This document shows positions 9,706-17,941 of a stretch of DNA of 64,000 nucleotides, piece after piece. The notes beneath the pieces were generated by a model, which saw only the letters and a list, made by a program, of their open reading frames with translations, did no database searches and had not been told where the DNA came from. The position numbers and the translations under genes are program-made. The stretch's first letter is position 1; each line of letters opens with the position of its first letter. The DNA lies in assembly GCA_947175195.1 (NCBI GenBank), contig CAMWLQ010000002.1, forward strand, positions 124,001 through 188,000. Direction: 5' to 3'. The DNA is from an uncultured Clostridia bacterium (GTDB lineage Bacteria; Bacillota; Clostridia; Christensenellales; Pumilibacteraceae).

Positions 9706-10803
9706 TTATTTCTCCTCCAAAAACGGACTTTCCACAACCACAGCGTGCGATATGCACGGAATGGTTTCGCCTTGATAACAGCTTTGAGTGCTCATCAGCG
9801 CACCCGTCGCCAAATATGCTATCCTTTTGTACTCGCCGCTCAACAGCTTTTCCATGATGAACGCATTGAATATTGTCGCCGAGCAAGCACAGCCGCTGCC
9901 ACCCTGATAGCATTTTTGTTCCACGTCGTATATTATATTGCCGCAGTCTATATAGTTTTGACCGAGCTTGATTCCGCGATCGAGCATAAGCTGGCGCAAA
10001 ATATCCGAGCCGAGCTTGCCTAAGTCCCCCGTGACTATCATGTCGAAATCATCAGCGTTAAATCCCGACTGCGTGAGCAGTGTAAACATAGTGTCCATTG
10101 CAGCCGGCGCCATTGCCGCGCCCATGTTGTTTAAATCGTTTATGCCGTAGTCGGTAATAAGTCCGGGTATTGCCATAACGATTTTTGGAAATCTTTCGGT
10201 TTCTTTAGTGTTTTTGGACACCACCGACGCGCCCGCGCCAGTCACCGTCCACTGCGCATACGGCGGGCGTTGGCAGCCGTATTCCAACGGGTACCTAAAC
10301 TGTCGCTCAGCCGTGGCAAAGTGACTTGATGCAGCACACACGATATTGCTGAAATACCCCGCGTCTACGAGCGCTGCCGACATCATAAGCCCTTCCGTCA
10401 TTGTTGAACATGCGCCGTATATGCCTATGTGCGGTACGCCAATATCGCGCGCGGCATAGCTTGACGTAGTCATTTGGTTGAGCAAATCGCCCGAAATCAT
10501 AATGTCTATATCGTCAATTTTAAGTCGAGCGTCGCGCACTGCTCCGCGCACGGCTGTATCAAACATTCTTATCTCGGCACGTTCAAACGTTTTTTCGCCC
10601 ATTTTATCGTCGGTTTCGCACTTATGAAAATACTTGCCAACAGGTCCTTTGGATTCCTTTTCGCCGACGACGCTCATCCTACCGATGATGCGCGGAGTGT
10701 TGTAAAACCGCATAACACGCGGGCGCTTGCTAAACCCCGTGGGTGAAGGCAATTCATCCACATTGCCGGTTGTCATCGATTCAGGTTCACTGTGCTTTAA
10801 CAT
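9706..10803 (-). CDS. spoVAD: stage V sporulation protein AD
   Basis: 365 residues with the ATG at 10803, two bases after the spoVAC stop (TAATATG). The fold is thiolase-like: a segment YGACSTMTEGLMMSAAL holds the cysteine in the thiolase position (about residue 150), and the C-terminal half carries glycine-rich loops (YQGGSGCACSA). In the family SpoVAD binds dipicolinic acid directly and sits on the outer face of the spore inner membrane. Slightly longer at the N-terminus than Bacillus SpoVAD, so an internal start cannot be excluded. Confidence 0.95.
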   Translation of the reverse strand: MLKHSEPESMTTGNVDELPSPTGFSKRPRVMRFYNTPRIIGRMSVVGEKESKGPVGKYFHKCETDDKMGEKTFERAEIRMFDTAVRGAVRDARLKIDDIDIMISGDLLNQMTTSSYAARDIGVPHIGIYGACSTMTEGLMMSAALVDAGYFSNIVCAASSHFATAERQFRYPLEYGCQRPPYAQWTVTGAGASVVSKNTKETERFPKIVMAIPGLITDYGINDLNNMGAAMAPAAMDTMFTLLTQSGFNADDFDMIVTGDLGKLGSDILRQLMLDRGIKLGQNYIDCGNIIYDVEQKCYQGGSGCACSATIFNAFIMEKLLSGEYKRIAYLATGALMSTQSCYQGETIPCISHAVVVESPFLEEK

Positions 10804-10804
10804 A

Positions 10805-11275
10805 TTACATCCCCATAATCCAAAGATTAAGCAGTCCCGCAACGGACGACCAAACGATGCCGTTTACAACTACAGGTCCTACAACCGAAAACAGCTTGAC
10901 GCTTGTGCCGAATATCAATCCCTCGGTTTTAAACTCCATGGACGCGCTTGCCATAGCATTTGCAAAGCCTGTAATTGGCAGGAACGATCCTGCGCCGCCT
11001 TGACGCGCGATAACGTCGAAAACGCCCAAACCCGTCAGCAAAATAGCGACAGTCACCAACACCATTGAAGTGATGTTGCTAACCATGTCCGCGGACATTG
11101 ACGGCGCTATAGCTTTGACAATATCGCCTATGCCCTGTCCTATCATGCATGTAATACCGCCCACAACAAAGCTGTGGAACATCGCCTTAACCATATTTGT
11201 TTTTGGCGTAACGGTTTCTACAAACTTATTGTATCTGTCGTTACGCGCTTTTACCGCATTTGTGCTTTCAGCCAT
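10805..11275 (-). CDS. spoVAC: stage V sporulation protein AC
   Basis: 156 residues. The soluble N-terminus is followed by hydrophobic segments and the family glycine motifs (FVVGGITCMIGQGIGD and GVFDVIARQGGAGSFLPITG). SpoVAC is the mechanosensitive membrane part of the dipicolinate channel. The SD AGGTAGGTAA overlaps the stop codon of a short upstream ORF (11285-11383), so translation may be coupled. First large gene of spoVAC-spoVAD-spoVAE. Confidence 0.95.
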   Translation of the reverse strand: MAESTNAVKARNDRYNKFVETVTPKTNMVKAMFHSFVVGGITCMIGQGIGDIVKAIAPSMSADMVSNITSMVLVTVAILLTGLGVFDVIARQGGAGSFLPITGFANAMASASMEFKTEGLIFGTSVKLFSVVGPVVVNGIVWSSVAGLLNLWIMGM

Positions 11276-11284
11276 AGCTATTAC

Positions 11285-11383
11285 CTACCTGTGTTTTTCG
11301 GGAGTTTTGCTTTGCCGCGCCCACTGTTCGCGCTCGGTAACGTCAATAAGCCCCTCGCCGATTTGTTCGTTTTGGTTTCTCAT
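11285..11383 (-). CDS. putative 32-aa peptide ahead of spoVAC
   Basis: A 33-codon frame (ATG at 11383, TAG at 11287-11285) encodes a charged, hydrophilic 32-residue peptide beginning MRNQNEQIGEGLIDVTEREQ. It ends nine bases before the spoVAC ATG, and its stop lies inside the spoVAC SD. It has no SD of its own, but a sigma-G-like promoter ends five bases before its ATG, so it would be leaderless. I know no homologue. It could be a coupling leader peptide or chance. Confidence 0.4.
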   Translation of the reverse strand: MRNQNEQIGEGLIDVTEREQWARQSKTPEKHR

Positions 11384-11388
11384 ATTAG

Positions 11389-11419
11389 TAATTTGCCGAA
11401 AGGATAAAAAGATTATTCA
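11389..11419 (-). promoter_or_regulatory. candidate forespore (sigma-G-like) promoter of spoVA
   Basis: Minus strand: TGAATA (11419-11414), an 18-base spacer, then CAAATTA (11395-11389). As I recall the sigma-G consensus it is TGAATA, 17-18 bases, CATACTA-like, which fits the known sigma-G control of spoVA in Bacillus. No convincing sigma-A boxes lie in the same gap. Confidence 0.5.
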
Positions 11420-11437
11420 TTACACCAAAAATTGCAC

Positions 11438-11463
11438 AAAAAAGGAGTAGCAAACGCTACTCC
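11438..11463 (-). terminator. terminator after the toroid-protein gene
   Basis: Perfect 8-bp stem GGAGTAGC/GCTACTCC (11463-11456 with 11451-11444), loop GTTT, followed on the minus strand by six T. It separates the 11477-12391 gene from the spoVA operon. Confidence 0.88.
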
Positions 11464-11476
11464 GATCAAATAAAAT

Positions 11477-12391
11477 CTAAATCAATTTTAAATCTTTTAG
11501 GTATAACATATTTTTTCTAAGCATATCCGATTTCCACCAATTTGCCGCAACGTAATACTCGGTGTAATCGTTATGCCATAACCACGGAATATTATAAGAC
11601 CCGTCGTCTTGTTGTTCATCTAACAGCATTTTGCCCTCTTTCACGCACAATTCGTCATCCAATATCTCGAATATCAGCTTAGACGCGTCATAAAACACGG
11701 ACGGCTTGCAAACGTATTCTTTTAACCATTTATCAGTATCGGTGCAAACGGTGCTCTTTATAGCAGCGTAAAGAGCATTTTTATATGCCGCCAAATCAAA
11801 CAAATCAAAGCCGTCGATTGACGCGCAATATTCGTAAAGCTCCATATACAGCGGCGTAACATGCATATCGCATACAGGCTCGGCAATAAACGCTTTTGCC
11901 GCAGTCACCACTATACCGGCCGCTTTCTTGTATAAATCGCTTTGTTTACTTGCGTATTTTAGCGCAAATCCCGCAAGGCTGATTGTAGGATTAACGCTTG
12001 GAACGCCACTCTCGCTTTGACATTCCCACCAAATGGCATGAGGATAATCGTTATTGCTTTTAACCGTATTGTACCACATTCCCTCACTAAAATCTTTACC
12101 GCTACCTAAGTACGTCAAAACATGTTTAACAATATCTTCATTTGCGTCAATGCCTATCTCTTTCAACACGCAAATAGCTTTCCATGTAGATATAGGCGAC
12201 GAATTGGGATTCCAAAAATCGGGCTCAATAGCATGTCCAAACCCGCCGTCGGCATTTTGATAGAACGATAAAATATCTATAATATCCTTTCGGCTGCCGC
12301 CATCAAAGTGATAACGCCACAACGCCAAATCGAGCGGACGCGCATTACGGTATATAAAGCTGCATGCTTTATCAAAAATATTGCTATTCAT
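11477..12391 (-). CDS. alpha/alpha-toroid (prenyltransferase/cyclase-like) protein of unknown role
   Basis: 304 residues. A YQNADGGFGHAIEPDFWNP segment (about 44-62) and a later DEQQDDGSYNIPWLW segment (about 262-276) look like the repeat units of the squalene cyclase/prenyltransferase alpha-alpha barrel. I see no DxDD-type catalytic motif, so enzyme activity is doubtful. The protein is soluble, with no signal peptide. An SD-like AGAGAGG precedes the ATG, and a TATAAT (12425-12420) lies upstream inside the araC 3' end. The regulator gene upstream may control it. Its position between sigF and spoVA is unusual. Confidence 0.7.
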   Translation of the reverse strand: MNSNIFDKACSFIYRNARPLDLALWRYHFDGGSRKDIIDILSFYQNADGGFGHAIEPDFWNPNSSPISTWKAICVLKEIGIDANEDIVKHVLTYLGSGKDFSEGMWYNTVKSNNDYPHAIWWECQSESGVPSVNPTISLAGFALKYASKQSDLYKKAAGIVVTAAKAFIAEPVCDMHVTPLYMELYEYCASIDGFDLFDLAAYKNALYAAIKSTVCTDTDKWLKEYVCKPSVFYDASKLIFEILDDELCVKEGKMLLDEQQDDGSYNIPWLWHNDYTEYYVAANWWKSDMLRKNMLYLKDLKLI

Positions 12392-12433
12392 AACATACCT
12401 CTCTTAAAGAACTACGATTATTATACCGATTTA

Positions 12434-13237
12434 TTAAGCAAATGTATTGTAAAAATGCGACAAATCGTAGTATTCTTGACGCGCCTCGCCTAATCCTATG
12501 CCGTGATACTTTTTAAAATCGTTGTACATATGCGCCTCGTCATAGTACCCAAATTTTTCCACACTGTCAAGAGTGCAAAAATTGTTACCGATGCAATCTT
12601 GCCACAATAATTGGTATCTTATCATTTCCGTAACCGTCTTGGGCGAAACGCCTATGCTTTGCATAAACCTTCGTTCAAGCGTGCGCTTGCTTACCACTAT
12701 ACCGCGCGACAAATCGTTTACCGATATATTACCGTTATTACGCACAATATTATACAAGCTGTTCATAACGTCGCAATCGCAACGGTCGTCATGTAAGCCA
12801 ATAAGATAATTTTGCGCTATCTCAACGCGCTCGGCGGTGCTTTTCGCCGCAATTATACTGTCTTTAAACTCGGTAAAATTGTCGAACAAATTTTGAGGGC
12901 TTATTAGTGCATTAAATAATTGTACGGCATTTGTACGGGTAAATTGCGGCACTGCCCACGCATAAAACCGTATACCGAAAATCGCGTTTACGTGAGTAGC
13001 GGTAAAGCTATCCGGGCACATCCCGACAAAACCCGCCCCGTTATTTTCTACGTCGATAATTATATCGGCGCAGCAATCCGGTATTACGCGAGATACTTTA
13101 TCGTATTTATCGCGTTCGCATACCCAAAAACACCGTATGTACGGTCGCAATGCCGGCATCGGTATTATCTCGACAACCCCGCCGTTTTTAGGTAATGCCG
13201 TGCGCGTAGTAAAAATTCGATCCAAAGAAAATGCCAT
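12434..13237 (-). CDS. AraC family transcriptional regulator
   Basis: 267 residues. The N-terminal part (about 20-130) resembles the small beta-barrel sensor domain (PALRPYIRCFWVCE) found in many AraC-type regulators; the C-terminal part (about 165-255) is a double helix-turn-helix with SVNDLSRGIVVSKRTLERRF and DSVEKFGYYDEAHMYNDFKKYHG. The ligand is unknown. The ATG has no SD and lies six bases after a perfect TATAAT, predicting a leaderless mRNA. It probably acts on itself or on the adjacent toroid gene. Confidence 0.88.
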   Translation of the reverse strand: MAFSLDRIFTTRTALPKNGGVVEIIPMPALRPYIRCFWVCERDKYDKVSRVIPDCCADIIIDVENNGAGFVGMCPDSFTATHVNAIFGIRFYAWAVPQFTRTNAVQLFNALISPQNLFDNFTEFKDSIIAAKSTAERVEIAQNYLIGLHDDRCDCDVMNSLYNIVRNNGNISVNDLSRGIVVSKRTLERRFMQSIGVSPKTVTEMIRYQLLWQDCIGNNFCTLDSVEKFGYYDEAHMYNDFKKYHGIGLGEARQEYYDLSHFYNTFA

Positions 13238-13243
13238 GTCGAT

Positions 13244-13272
13244 ATTATATCAAACACGGCAATCTAAGTCAA
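13244..13272 (-). promoter_or_regulatory. promoter giving a leaderless araC-like mRNA
   Basis: Minus strand TTGACT (13272-13267), 17-base spacer, TATAAT (13249-13244), six bases, then the ATG at 13237. The expected transcription start coincides with the A of ATG. Confidence 0.82.
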
Positions 13273-13285
13273 TATATAAAATAAT

Positions 13286-13999
13286 TTAGTCGCCGTAACG
13301 CGAGCGAATTTTACCGAGTATCTTGCTTTCCAGCCGCGAAATTTGCACTTGAGATACGGACAGCGCACGCGCAACCTCTGATTGTGTTTTATCGGCAAAG
13401 TAACGCAAAAGAATTATCTTTTTGTCGCGCGGAGAAAGCTCGTTTATTATTTGCTTAAGCATCATTTTGTCCAGCTTTTCCTCCTCGTTTTCGGACGATT
13501 GCAGCTTATCCATAAGCATACGCCCGCTATCGTCATTGCTTTCGTATATGGAAACCGGATAACGGCACGAATCCATTATGAACACAGCCTCCGACGCCTC
13601 TATATCGAATTCCTTGGCTATTGTTTCGATTGTAGGCGATTCCCCATGTTCCTTTTTGTACAGCTCGGTAAACTTAGCAATCTTGATAGCCGCGGATTTT
13701 GTTCCTCTCGACACCTTGACAGGTCCGTCGTCGCGCAAAAACCGCTTTACCTCGCCCGCTATCATCGGCACGGCATAGGTAGAAAAACGCACCTCATATT
13801 CGAACGAAAAGTTTTTAATCGCCTTTATAAACCCAACACAGCCAAGCTGATATAAATCGTCGTACTCCACGCCCTTGTTTTTGTAACGGCGAATTACCGA
13901 CTTTATAAGCGGTGAATTAGCCGATAATAGCTGTTCTGACGCCGCACTGTCGCCGTTTTGGGCGGCGGCTATTAAGTTTAATGTGTCTTCTTTTTCCAA
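13286..13999 (-). CDS. sigF: RNA polymerase sigma factor SigF
   Basis: 237 residues. Region 2 (GVEYDDLYQLGCVGFIKAIK and the FSTYAVPMIAGEVKRFLRDD stretch), the VKVSRGTK segment, and region 4 (LSVSQVQISRLE) match sigma-F, the first forespore-specific sigma factor. The start is a TTG at 13999 behind an AGAGG SD and overlaps spoIIAB by 22 bases, the usual arrangement in this operon. It is held inactive by SpoIIAB until released by SpoIIAA. Confidence 0.96.
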   Translation of the reverse strand: MEKEDTLNLIAAAQNGDSAASEQLLSANSPLIKSVIRRYKNKGVEYDDLYQLGCVGFIKAIKNFSFEYEVRFSTYAVPMIAGEVKRFLRDDGPVKVSRGTKSAAIKIAKFTELYKKEHGESPTIETIAKEFDIEASEAVFIMDSCRYPVSIYESNDDSGRMLMDKLQSSENEEEKLDKMMLKQIINELSPRDKKIILLRYFADKTQSEVARALSVSQVQISRLESKILGKIRSRYGD

Positions 14000-14427
14000 T
14001 CCGCACCTCTAATCGTCTTTGTCATCGAAACGACGGTACCTGTCGGCTTGTTTCTTTCGACCGTAAGGCTGTCGGTAAACGATTCCATTACGGTAAAGCC
14101 CATACCGCTGCGCTCCTGTTCGGGCTTGGTGGTAAAGAACGGTTGCATTGCGCTGTCAACGTCATCAATGCCGATACCCGTGTCCGATATGACGATATGT
14201 ACGGAGTTGTCCGAAATTGTTGTTGTTATTGTAATTTTGCCCTTTTGCGATTTGTCGGGATATGCGTGAACAATACAGTTGGTAACCGCCTCCGATACAG
14301 CGGTTTTTATATCGTTGATTTGATCGACCGTCGGATCGAGCGCAACGCAAAACGCCGCAACAGTGTTGCGCGCAAACGCCTCGTTTTCCGTAACAGCGTC
14401 AAAAATAACCGTCATTTGGTTTTCCAT
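13978..14427 (-). CDS. spoIIAB: anti-sigma F factor SpoIIAB
   Basis: 149 residues, a GHKL-type serine kinase and anti-sigma factor. The N box EAVTNCIVHAYPD (N50) and G1 box SDTGIG (82-86) are present, as is the later MGFTVME lid region. It binds sigma-F and also phosphorylates SpoIIAA. It starts three bases after the spoIIAA stop. Confidence 0.97.
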   Translation of the reverse strand: MENQMTVIFDAVTENEAFARNTVAAFCVALDPTVDQINDIKTAVSEAVTNCIVHAYPDKSQKGKITITTTISDNSVHIVISDTGIGIDDVDSAMQPFFTTKPEQERSGMGFTVMESFTDSLTVERNKPTGTVVSMTKTIRGADWKKKTH

Positions 14428-14430
14428 AAA

Positions 14431-14739
14431 TCAACCTGCCTTTGTCATAATCTCGTAAATTCCCGATAGCCTCAGCACCTTGTCCACCGTAGGCGGCGGC
14501 GACTGAATGAATATGGGAATACCGCGCGGCTTTAGCCGCTTGTACCGGCCAATAAGCACACCTATGCCCGTAGAATCCATAAAAGCCAAATCGGACATAT
14601 CTATATAAACGCGCTTGATGACGTCGCCGTCGGTAAGCGTGTCTATGGTTGTGCGAACGTATGCGCTGTGGTGCTCGTCCAGCTCCCCACACAGCTTTAC
14701 GTACAGTGTATCGGCTTTTTTGTAATGCTCGATTGTCAT
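14431..14739 (-). CDS. spoIIAA: anti-sigma F factor antagonist SpoIIAA
   Basis: 102 residues, a STAS-domain protein. The phosphorylated serine is S56 in DLAFMDSTGIGVLIGRYK, as in other SpoIIAA proteins. When dephosphorylated by SpoIIE (not in the window) it displaces SpoIIAB from sigma-F. First gene of the spoIIA operon, SD AGGAGTTT. A possible promoter overlaps the terminator hairpin just upstream (TTGTCC, 16 bases, CATAAA); I see no clear sigma-H promoter. Confidence 0.96.
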   Translation of the reverse strand: MTIEHYKKADTLYVKLCGELDEHHSAYVRTTIDTLTDGDVIKRVYIDMSDLAFMDSTGIGVLIGRYKRLKPRGIPIFIQSPPPTVDKVLRLSGIYEIMTKAG

Positions 14740-14765
14740 AATTGCAAACTCCTAATTTATGGTAG

Positions 14766-14796
14766 CAAAAAAAATACGGACAATTTTGTCCGTATT
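14766..14796 (-). terminator. terminator after the PH-like membrane protein gene
   Basis: A perfect 24-base palindrome AATACGGACAA/TTGTCCGTATT (14773-14796) is followed on the minus strand by a run of eight T. It isolates the spoIIA operon from the gene upstream. Confidence 0.9.
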
Positions 14797-14837
14797 TGTC
14801 GATATAAAACGATATTTAACTAATTGAATTTCAAAGC

Positions 14838-15425
14838 TTATTCCGAGCTTTTGTTGTTATTTTTTACTTTAAGACAATTTGCTACAATATCTTTGCCGCA
14901 TGGCACGTTAAGCACATTGCCGACCTCCGCACAACGCGATATTATATCATCCAATATTCGCGCCGACTGCTTGGATGTATAGTAGCACAAAGATAAGCGC
15001 CGGTGATTTTCATCTTTAAGCGTAATAACCGCCCAAGAACGCGGTGATTTAGGGCGATTGGGGTCGGGAGTTTTCTTTGACGTCGTCGTCGAAAACTCAC
15101 ATGATATATCTCTAATTTCGACGTAAGGTATATGCACCTCAAACTGATAGGCTTGTCTTTTGATAAACGTATTTTGCGGAACAAATATTTCATTATCTGT
15201 TAATTCAATCCTTTGACGCACGACGGTTTGAATTAATTCGTACGTTAAAATAAGCGTTCCAAGCAAAAAAACGATTGCAAAAAACACTATCTGCCACAAA
15301 TATAAATCGTCGTCGGGATAAAATAAATTCTTATAAAAACAATACAAACCCGCCCCTATCAGTGCAACCATAATAGGGATAAAAATTGAAAGAAATATTA
15401 TCGGTCTATAAGTTTTTTTAATCAT
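14838..15425 (-). CDS. membrane protein with a PH-like cytosolic domain
   Basis: 195 residues. Two membrane segments (about 8-30 and 43-66) are followed by a soluble domain with RQRIELTDNEIFVPQNTF and a later strand-rich stretch, the pattern of bacterial PH-like (YcxB/YdbT-like) proteins. I do not recognise a specific family. Its SD-like GGGGA lies in the 3' arm of a hairpin at 15437-15460, so translation might be weak or regulated. It lies downstream of rny. Confidence 0.65.
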   Translation of the reverse strand: MIKKTYRPIIFLSIFIPIMVALIGAGLYCFYKNLFYPDDDLYLWQIVFFAIVFLLGTLILTYELIQTVVRQRIELTDNEIFVPQNTFIKRQAYQFEVHIPYVEIRDISCEFSTTTSKKTPDPNRPKSPRSWAVITLKDENHRRLSLCYYTSKQSARILDDIISRCAEVGNVLNVPCGKDIVANCLKVKNNNKSSE

Positions 15426-15436
15426 AATGTAGAAAT

Positions 15437-15460
15437 CCCCGCAAAAATAATCCTACGGGG
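15437..15460 (-). terminator. weak hairpin after rny
   Basis: A 5-bp GC stem CCCCG/CGGGG with a 14-base loop, followed by ATTTCT on the minus strand. As a terminator it is imperfect, and its 3' arm includes the probable SD of the next gene. Confidence 0.35.
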
Positions 15461-15469
15461 ACAAAAAAA

Positions 15470-17053
15470 TTATTTTGCGTATTCCACAGCGCGGGTTTCG
15501 CGGATTACGTTTACCTTGATTTGTCCGGGATACTGCATATCTTGCTCGATTTGCTTTGCTATCTCTTTGGACATATACATGGCTTGAACGTCGTCCACCA
15601 CCTCGGGCTTGACGATTATACGTATCTCACGCCCCGCCTGAACGGCAAAGGACTTTTCTACGCCCTCAAAGCCGTTTGCGATTTCCTCGAGCTTTTCAAG
15701 GCGTTTTACGTAATTATCCAGCGATTCGCGACGTGCGCCGGGGCGTGCGCCTGATATGGCGTCCGCGCACTGAACGATAACTGCCTCGATTGTTTCGGGA
15801 TCTACGTCGTTGTGGTGCGCCGCGATACAGTGAACAACCTCTTTGCTTTCCTTATACTTTTTGGCGATGTCCACACCGATAGACACGTGCGTGCCGTCCA
15901 TCTCGTGGTCGAGCGCTTTGCCTATGTCGTGCAGCAGTCCAGCACGCTTGCAAAGCGGTACGTTTGCGCCCAGCTCGGCAGCCATAATACCCGCAAGATG
16001 CGACGCCTCTATGGAGTGGCGCAGTACGTTTTGACCGTAGCTAGTACGGAAACGCAGTCTACCGAGTATCTTGGCAAGGTCGGGATTAAGTCCGAATACG
16101 CCCGTTTCGTACATGGCGTTTTCGCCCGCCTCCTTGATTTTTACATCAACCTCTTTTTGTGCCTTTTCTACCAAATCCTCGATTCTACCGGGATGAATAC
16201 GTCCGTCGCTTATAAGCTTTTCCAGCGCTATACGCGCAACCTCACGGCGAACGGGATCGAAACAAGAAAGCACAACAGCCTCGGGCGTATCGTCGATAAT
16301 AAGGTCGCAGCCAGTAGCGGTTTCAAGTGCGCGAATGTTGCGCCCCTCTCTACCGATAATCCTGCCCTTCATTTCGTCGTTGGGCAGCGCAACCGTGGAC
16401 ACGGTTATTTCCGAGCTGTGATCTACCGCACAACGTTGTACGGCAAGTGCAACAATCTTTTGCGCGCGTTTATCAGCCTCTTCCTTAGCCTCGGCATCTA
16501 TTTCGCGTACCATTTTGGCGGCGTCATGCTTTGCCTCGTCGCGTATCGCCTCAATAAGCTGCGACTTTGCCTCGTCCTTGGACATACTCGCTACGCGTTG
16601 AATTTCGTCCAAAATACGTGCGTTTGCCGTTTGCAATTCGGATTTAAGCTTGTCCGCCTCAGCGTGCTTTTGAGCAAGCGACGCTCTTTGTGCGTCCAAA
16701 TCGTCCGATTTTTTGTCGAGCAGCTGCTCCTTTTTGTCTAAAGTTTCCTCACGCTGAATAATTCTTTGTTCGGAACGGGATATACCCGCCTGCTTTTCGC
16801 GCAGCTCTTTTTCCTGTGCGCTACGTTCTTTTGCCAATTCTTCTTTTGCTTCGCGCGTTGCTGTTTTGCGCATTTCTTTTACTTCGTTTACGGCGTCTTC
16901 CAGCATTTTATTAGCCGCTTGTTTTGCCGCGCCGAGCTTTTTGTCGCGGTACGCACGGTAAATAAATATACCGCCGACAGCACCGACAATCAGCGCAACG
17001 ATTGGCAAAACAATAGCCAAAACAACCGCCGTACTTACACAAAGTAGGGTCAT
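15470..17053 (-). CDS. rny: ribonuclease Y
   Basis: 527 residues. Order: one N-terminal membrane segment (about 8-30), a long charged coiled coil (about 35-200), a KH RNA-binding domain ([19 protein letters not shown], about 230-249), and an HD domain with the metal-binding [10 protein letters not shown] motif (about 365-375). RNase Y is the membrane-bound endonuclease that starts bulk mRNA decay in Firmicutes. The ATG follows SD AAGGAGAA. Confidence 0.98.
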   Translation of the reverse strand: MTLLCVSTAVVLAIVLPIVALIVGAVGGIFIYRAYRDKKLGAAKQAANKMLEDAVNEVKEMRKTATREAKEELAKERSAQEKELREKQAGISRSEQRIIQREETLDKKEQLLDKKSDDLDAQRASLAQKHAEADKLKSELQTANARILDEIQRVASMSKDEAKSQLIEAIRDEAKHDAAKMVREIDAEAKEEADKRAQKIVALAVQRCAVDHSSEITVSTVALPNDEMKGRIIGREGRNIRALETATGCDLIIDDTPEAVVLSCFDPVRREVARIALEKLISDGRIHPGRIEDLVEKAQKEVDVKIKEAGENAMYETGVFGLNPDLAKILGRLRFRTSYGQNVLRHSIEASHLAGIMAAELGANVPLCKRAGLLHDIGKALDHEMDGTHVSIGVDIAKKYKESKEVVHCIAAHHNDVDPETIEAVIVQCADAISGARPGARRESLDNYVKRLEKLEEIANGFEGVEKSFAVQAGREIRIIVKPEVVDDVQAMYMSKEIAKQIEQDMQYPGQIKVNVIRETRAVEYAK

Positions 17054-17158
17054 AGTGCATTCTCCTTTTAATACTTTTGTATGTGATTTGTGTTTATGAT
17101 TACACCGAAAAAATTATCGGCTTACAATCAACTGCGGTACCCATACTGTACCGATTAT

Positions 17159-17188
17159 ATTTTAACACCAAATCAACATATAAGTCAA
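17159..17188 (-). promoter_or_regulatory. candidate promoter of rny
   Basis: Minus strand TTGACT (17188-17183), 18-base spacer, TAAAAT (17164-17159), about 105 bases before the rny ATG, directly after the end of comF. Confidence 0.6.
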
Positions 17189-17193
17189 GTTAT

Positions 17194-17937
17194 TTACCTG
17201 CGAAAATCGGTTATATTTTGCGTCGGTTTGTCTAAAACAGGACGCTCGGGAACGGACGCGAACGTGAGCACGTACACAACCTTTGCTCCCGCGCGTTTTA
17301 GCACCCTGCTGCACTCGTCCGCCGTAGAGCCCGTGGTCATAACGTCGTCAACTAATATAACATGCTCTGGCGGCTTACCAATCACACTAAACGAATCCTT
17401 TAGGTTTTCCAACCTTGCCGCCCTATTCAGTCGCGCTTGGTTTGGAGTTTTGACCGACTTTTCAAGCAAATTATCGCACGGTAAGTCAGTACGTTCGGCA
17501 AGAGAACGCGCAAGCAGTTCGGCTTGATTGTAGCCGCGTCGCTTTTGCCGTGACTTATGTACAGGCACATAAGTGATGCAGTCCGCTTGCCAGTCGGACA
17601 GCAATAACACGTCGAGCAAATATTGACTCAACGTGTTAGCTAAATACTTGGCATTACCGTACTTTAATCGATATATCAGTTTTTTTGCGTTGCCGTCGTA
17701 GTTGACGGCGGAACGCGCCTCATCAAAGTGCAAGGACTGTTCACTACATTCCCCGCAGTAATCACCTATTCCTATTTTGTGCCTGCCGCAGCGTAAACAA
17801 AAATTATCGTTAATCTCCAGCTTGCAGTGATTGCATAGCCCGTAACGATTGGGACGCATCTCTCTACCGCAAACGATACACTTTATATCGTCGGGAAAAA
17901 GCATACGTATTATTTCGTTCTTGACCGAAAGTTTCAA
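17194..17937 (-). CDS. comF: ComF family phosphoribosyltransferase-like protein
   Basis: 247 residues. An N-terminal zinc-ribbon region has cysteine pairs (CIVCGREM, CNHCKLE, CLRCGRH, CGECSEQ; about 20-65), followed by a PRTase fold with the PRPP loop VILVDDVMTTGSTADE (about 195-210). ComF proteins are needed for DNA uptake in competent bacteria, with the exact reaction unsettled. It begins four bases after ackA, so it is probably the second gene of that transcript. Confidence 0.93.
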   Translation of the reverse strand: MKLSVKNEIIRMLFPDDIKCIVCGREMRPNRYGLCNHCKLEINDNFCLRCGRHKIGIGDYCGECSEQSLHFDEARSAVNYDGNAKKLIYRLKYGNAKYLANTLSQYLLDVLLLSDWQADCITYVPVHKSRQKRRGYNQAELLARSLAERTDLPCDNLLEKSVKTPNQARLNRAARLENLKDSFSVIGKPPEHVILVDDVMTTGSTADECSRVLKRAGAKVVYVLTFASVPERPVLDKPTQNITDFRR

Positions 17938-17941
17938 TCTA

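Noticed and set aside
9704-9913. An N-terminal extension of SpoVAE into spoVAD
   Set aside because: It would read spoVAD out of frame with Cys/His/Arg-rich sequence, and a strong SD supports the start at 9703.
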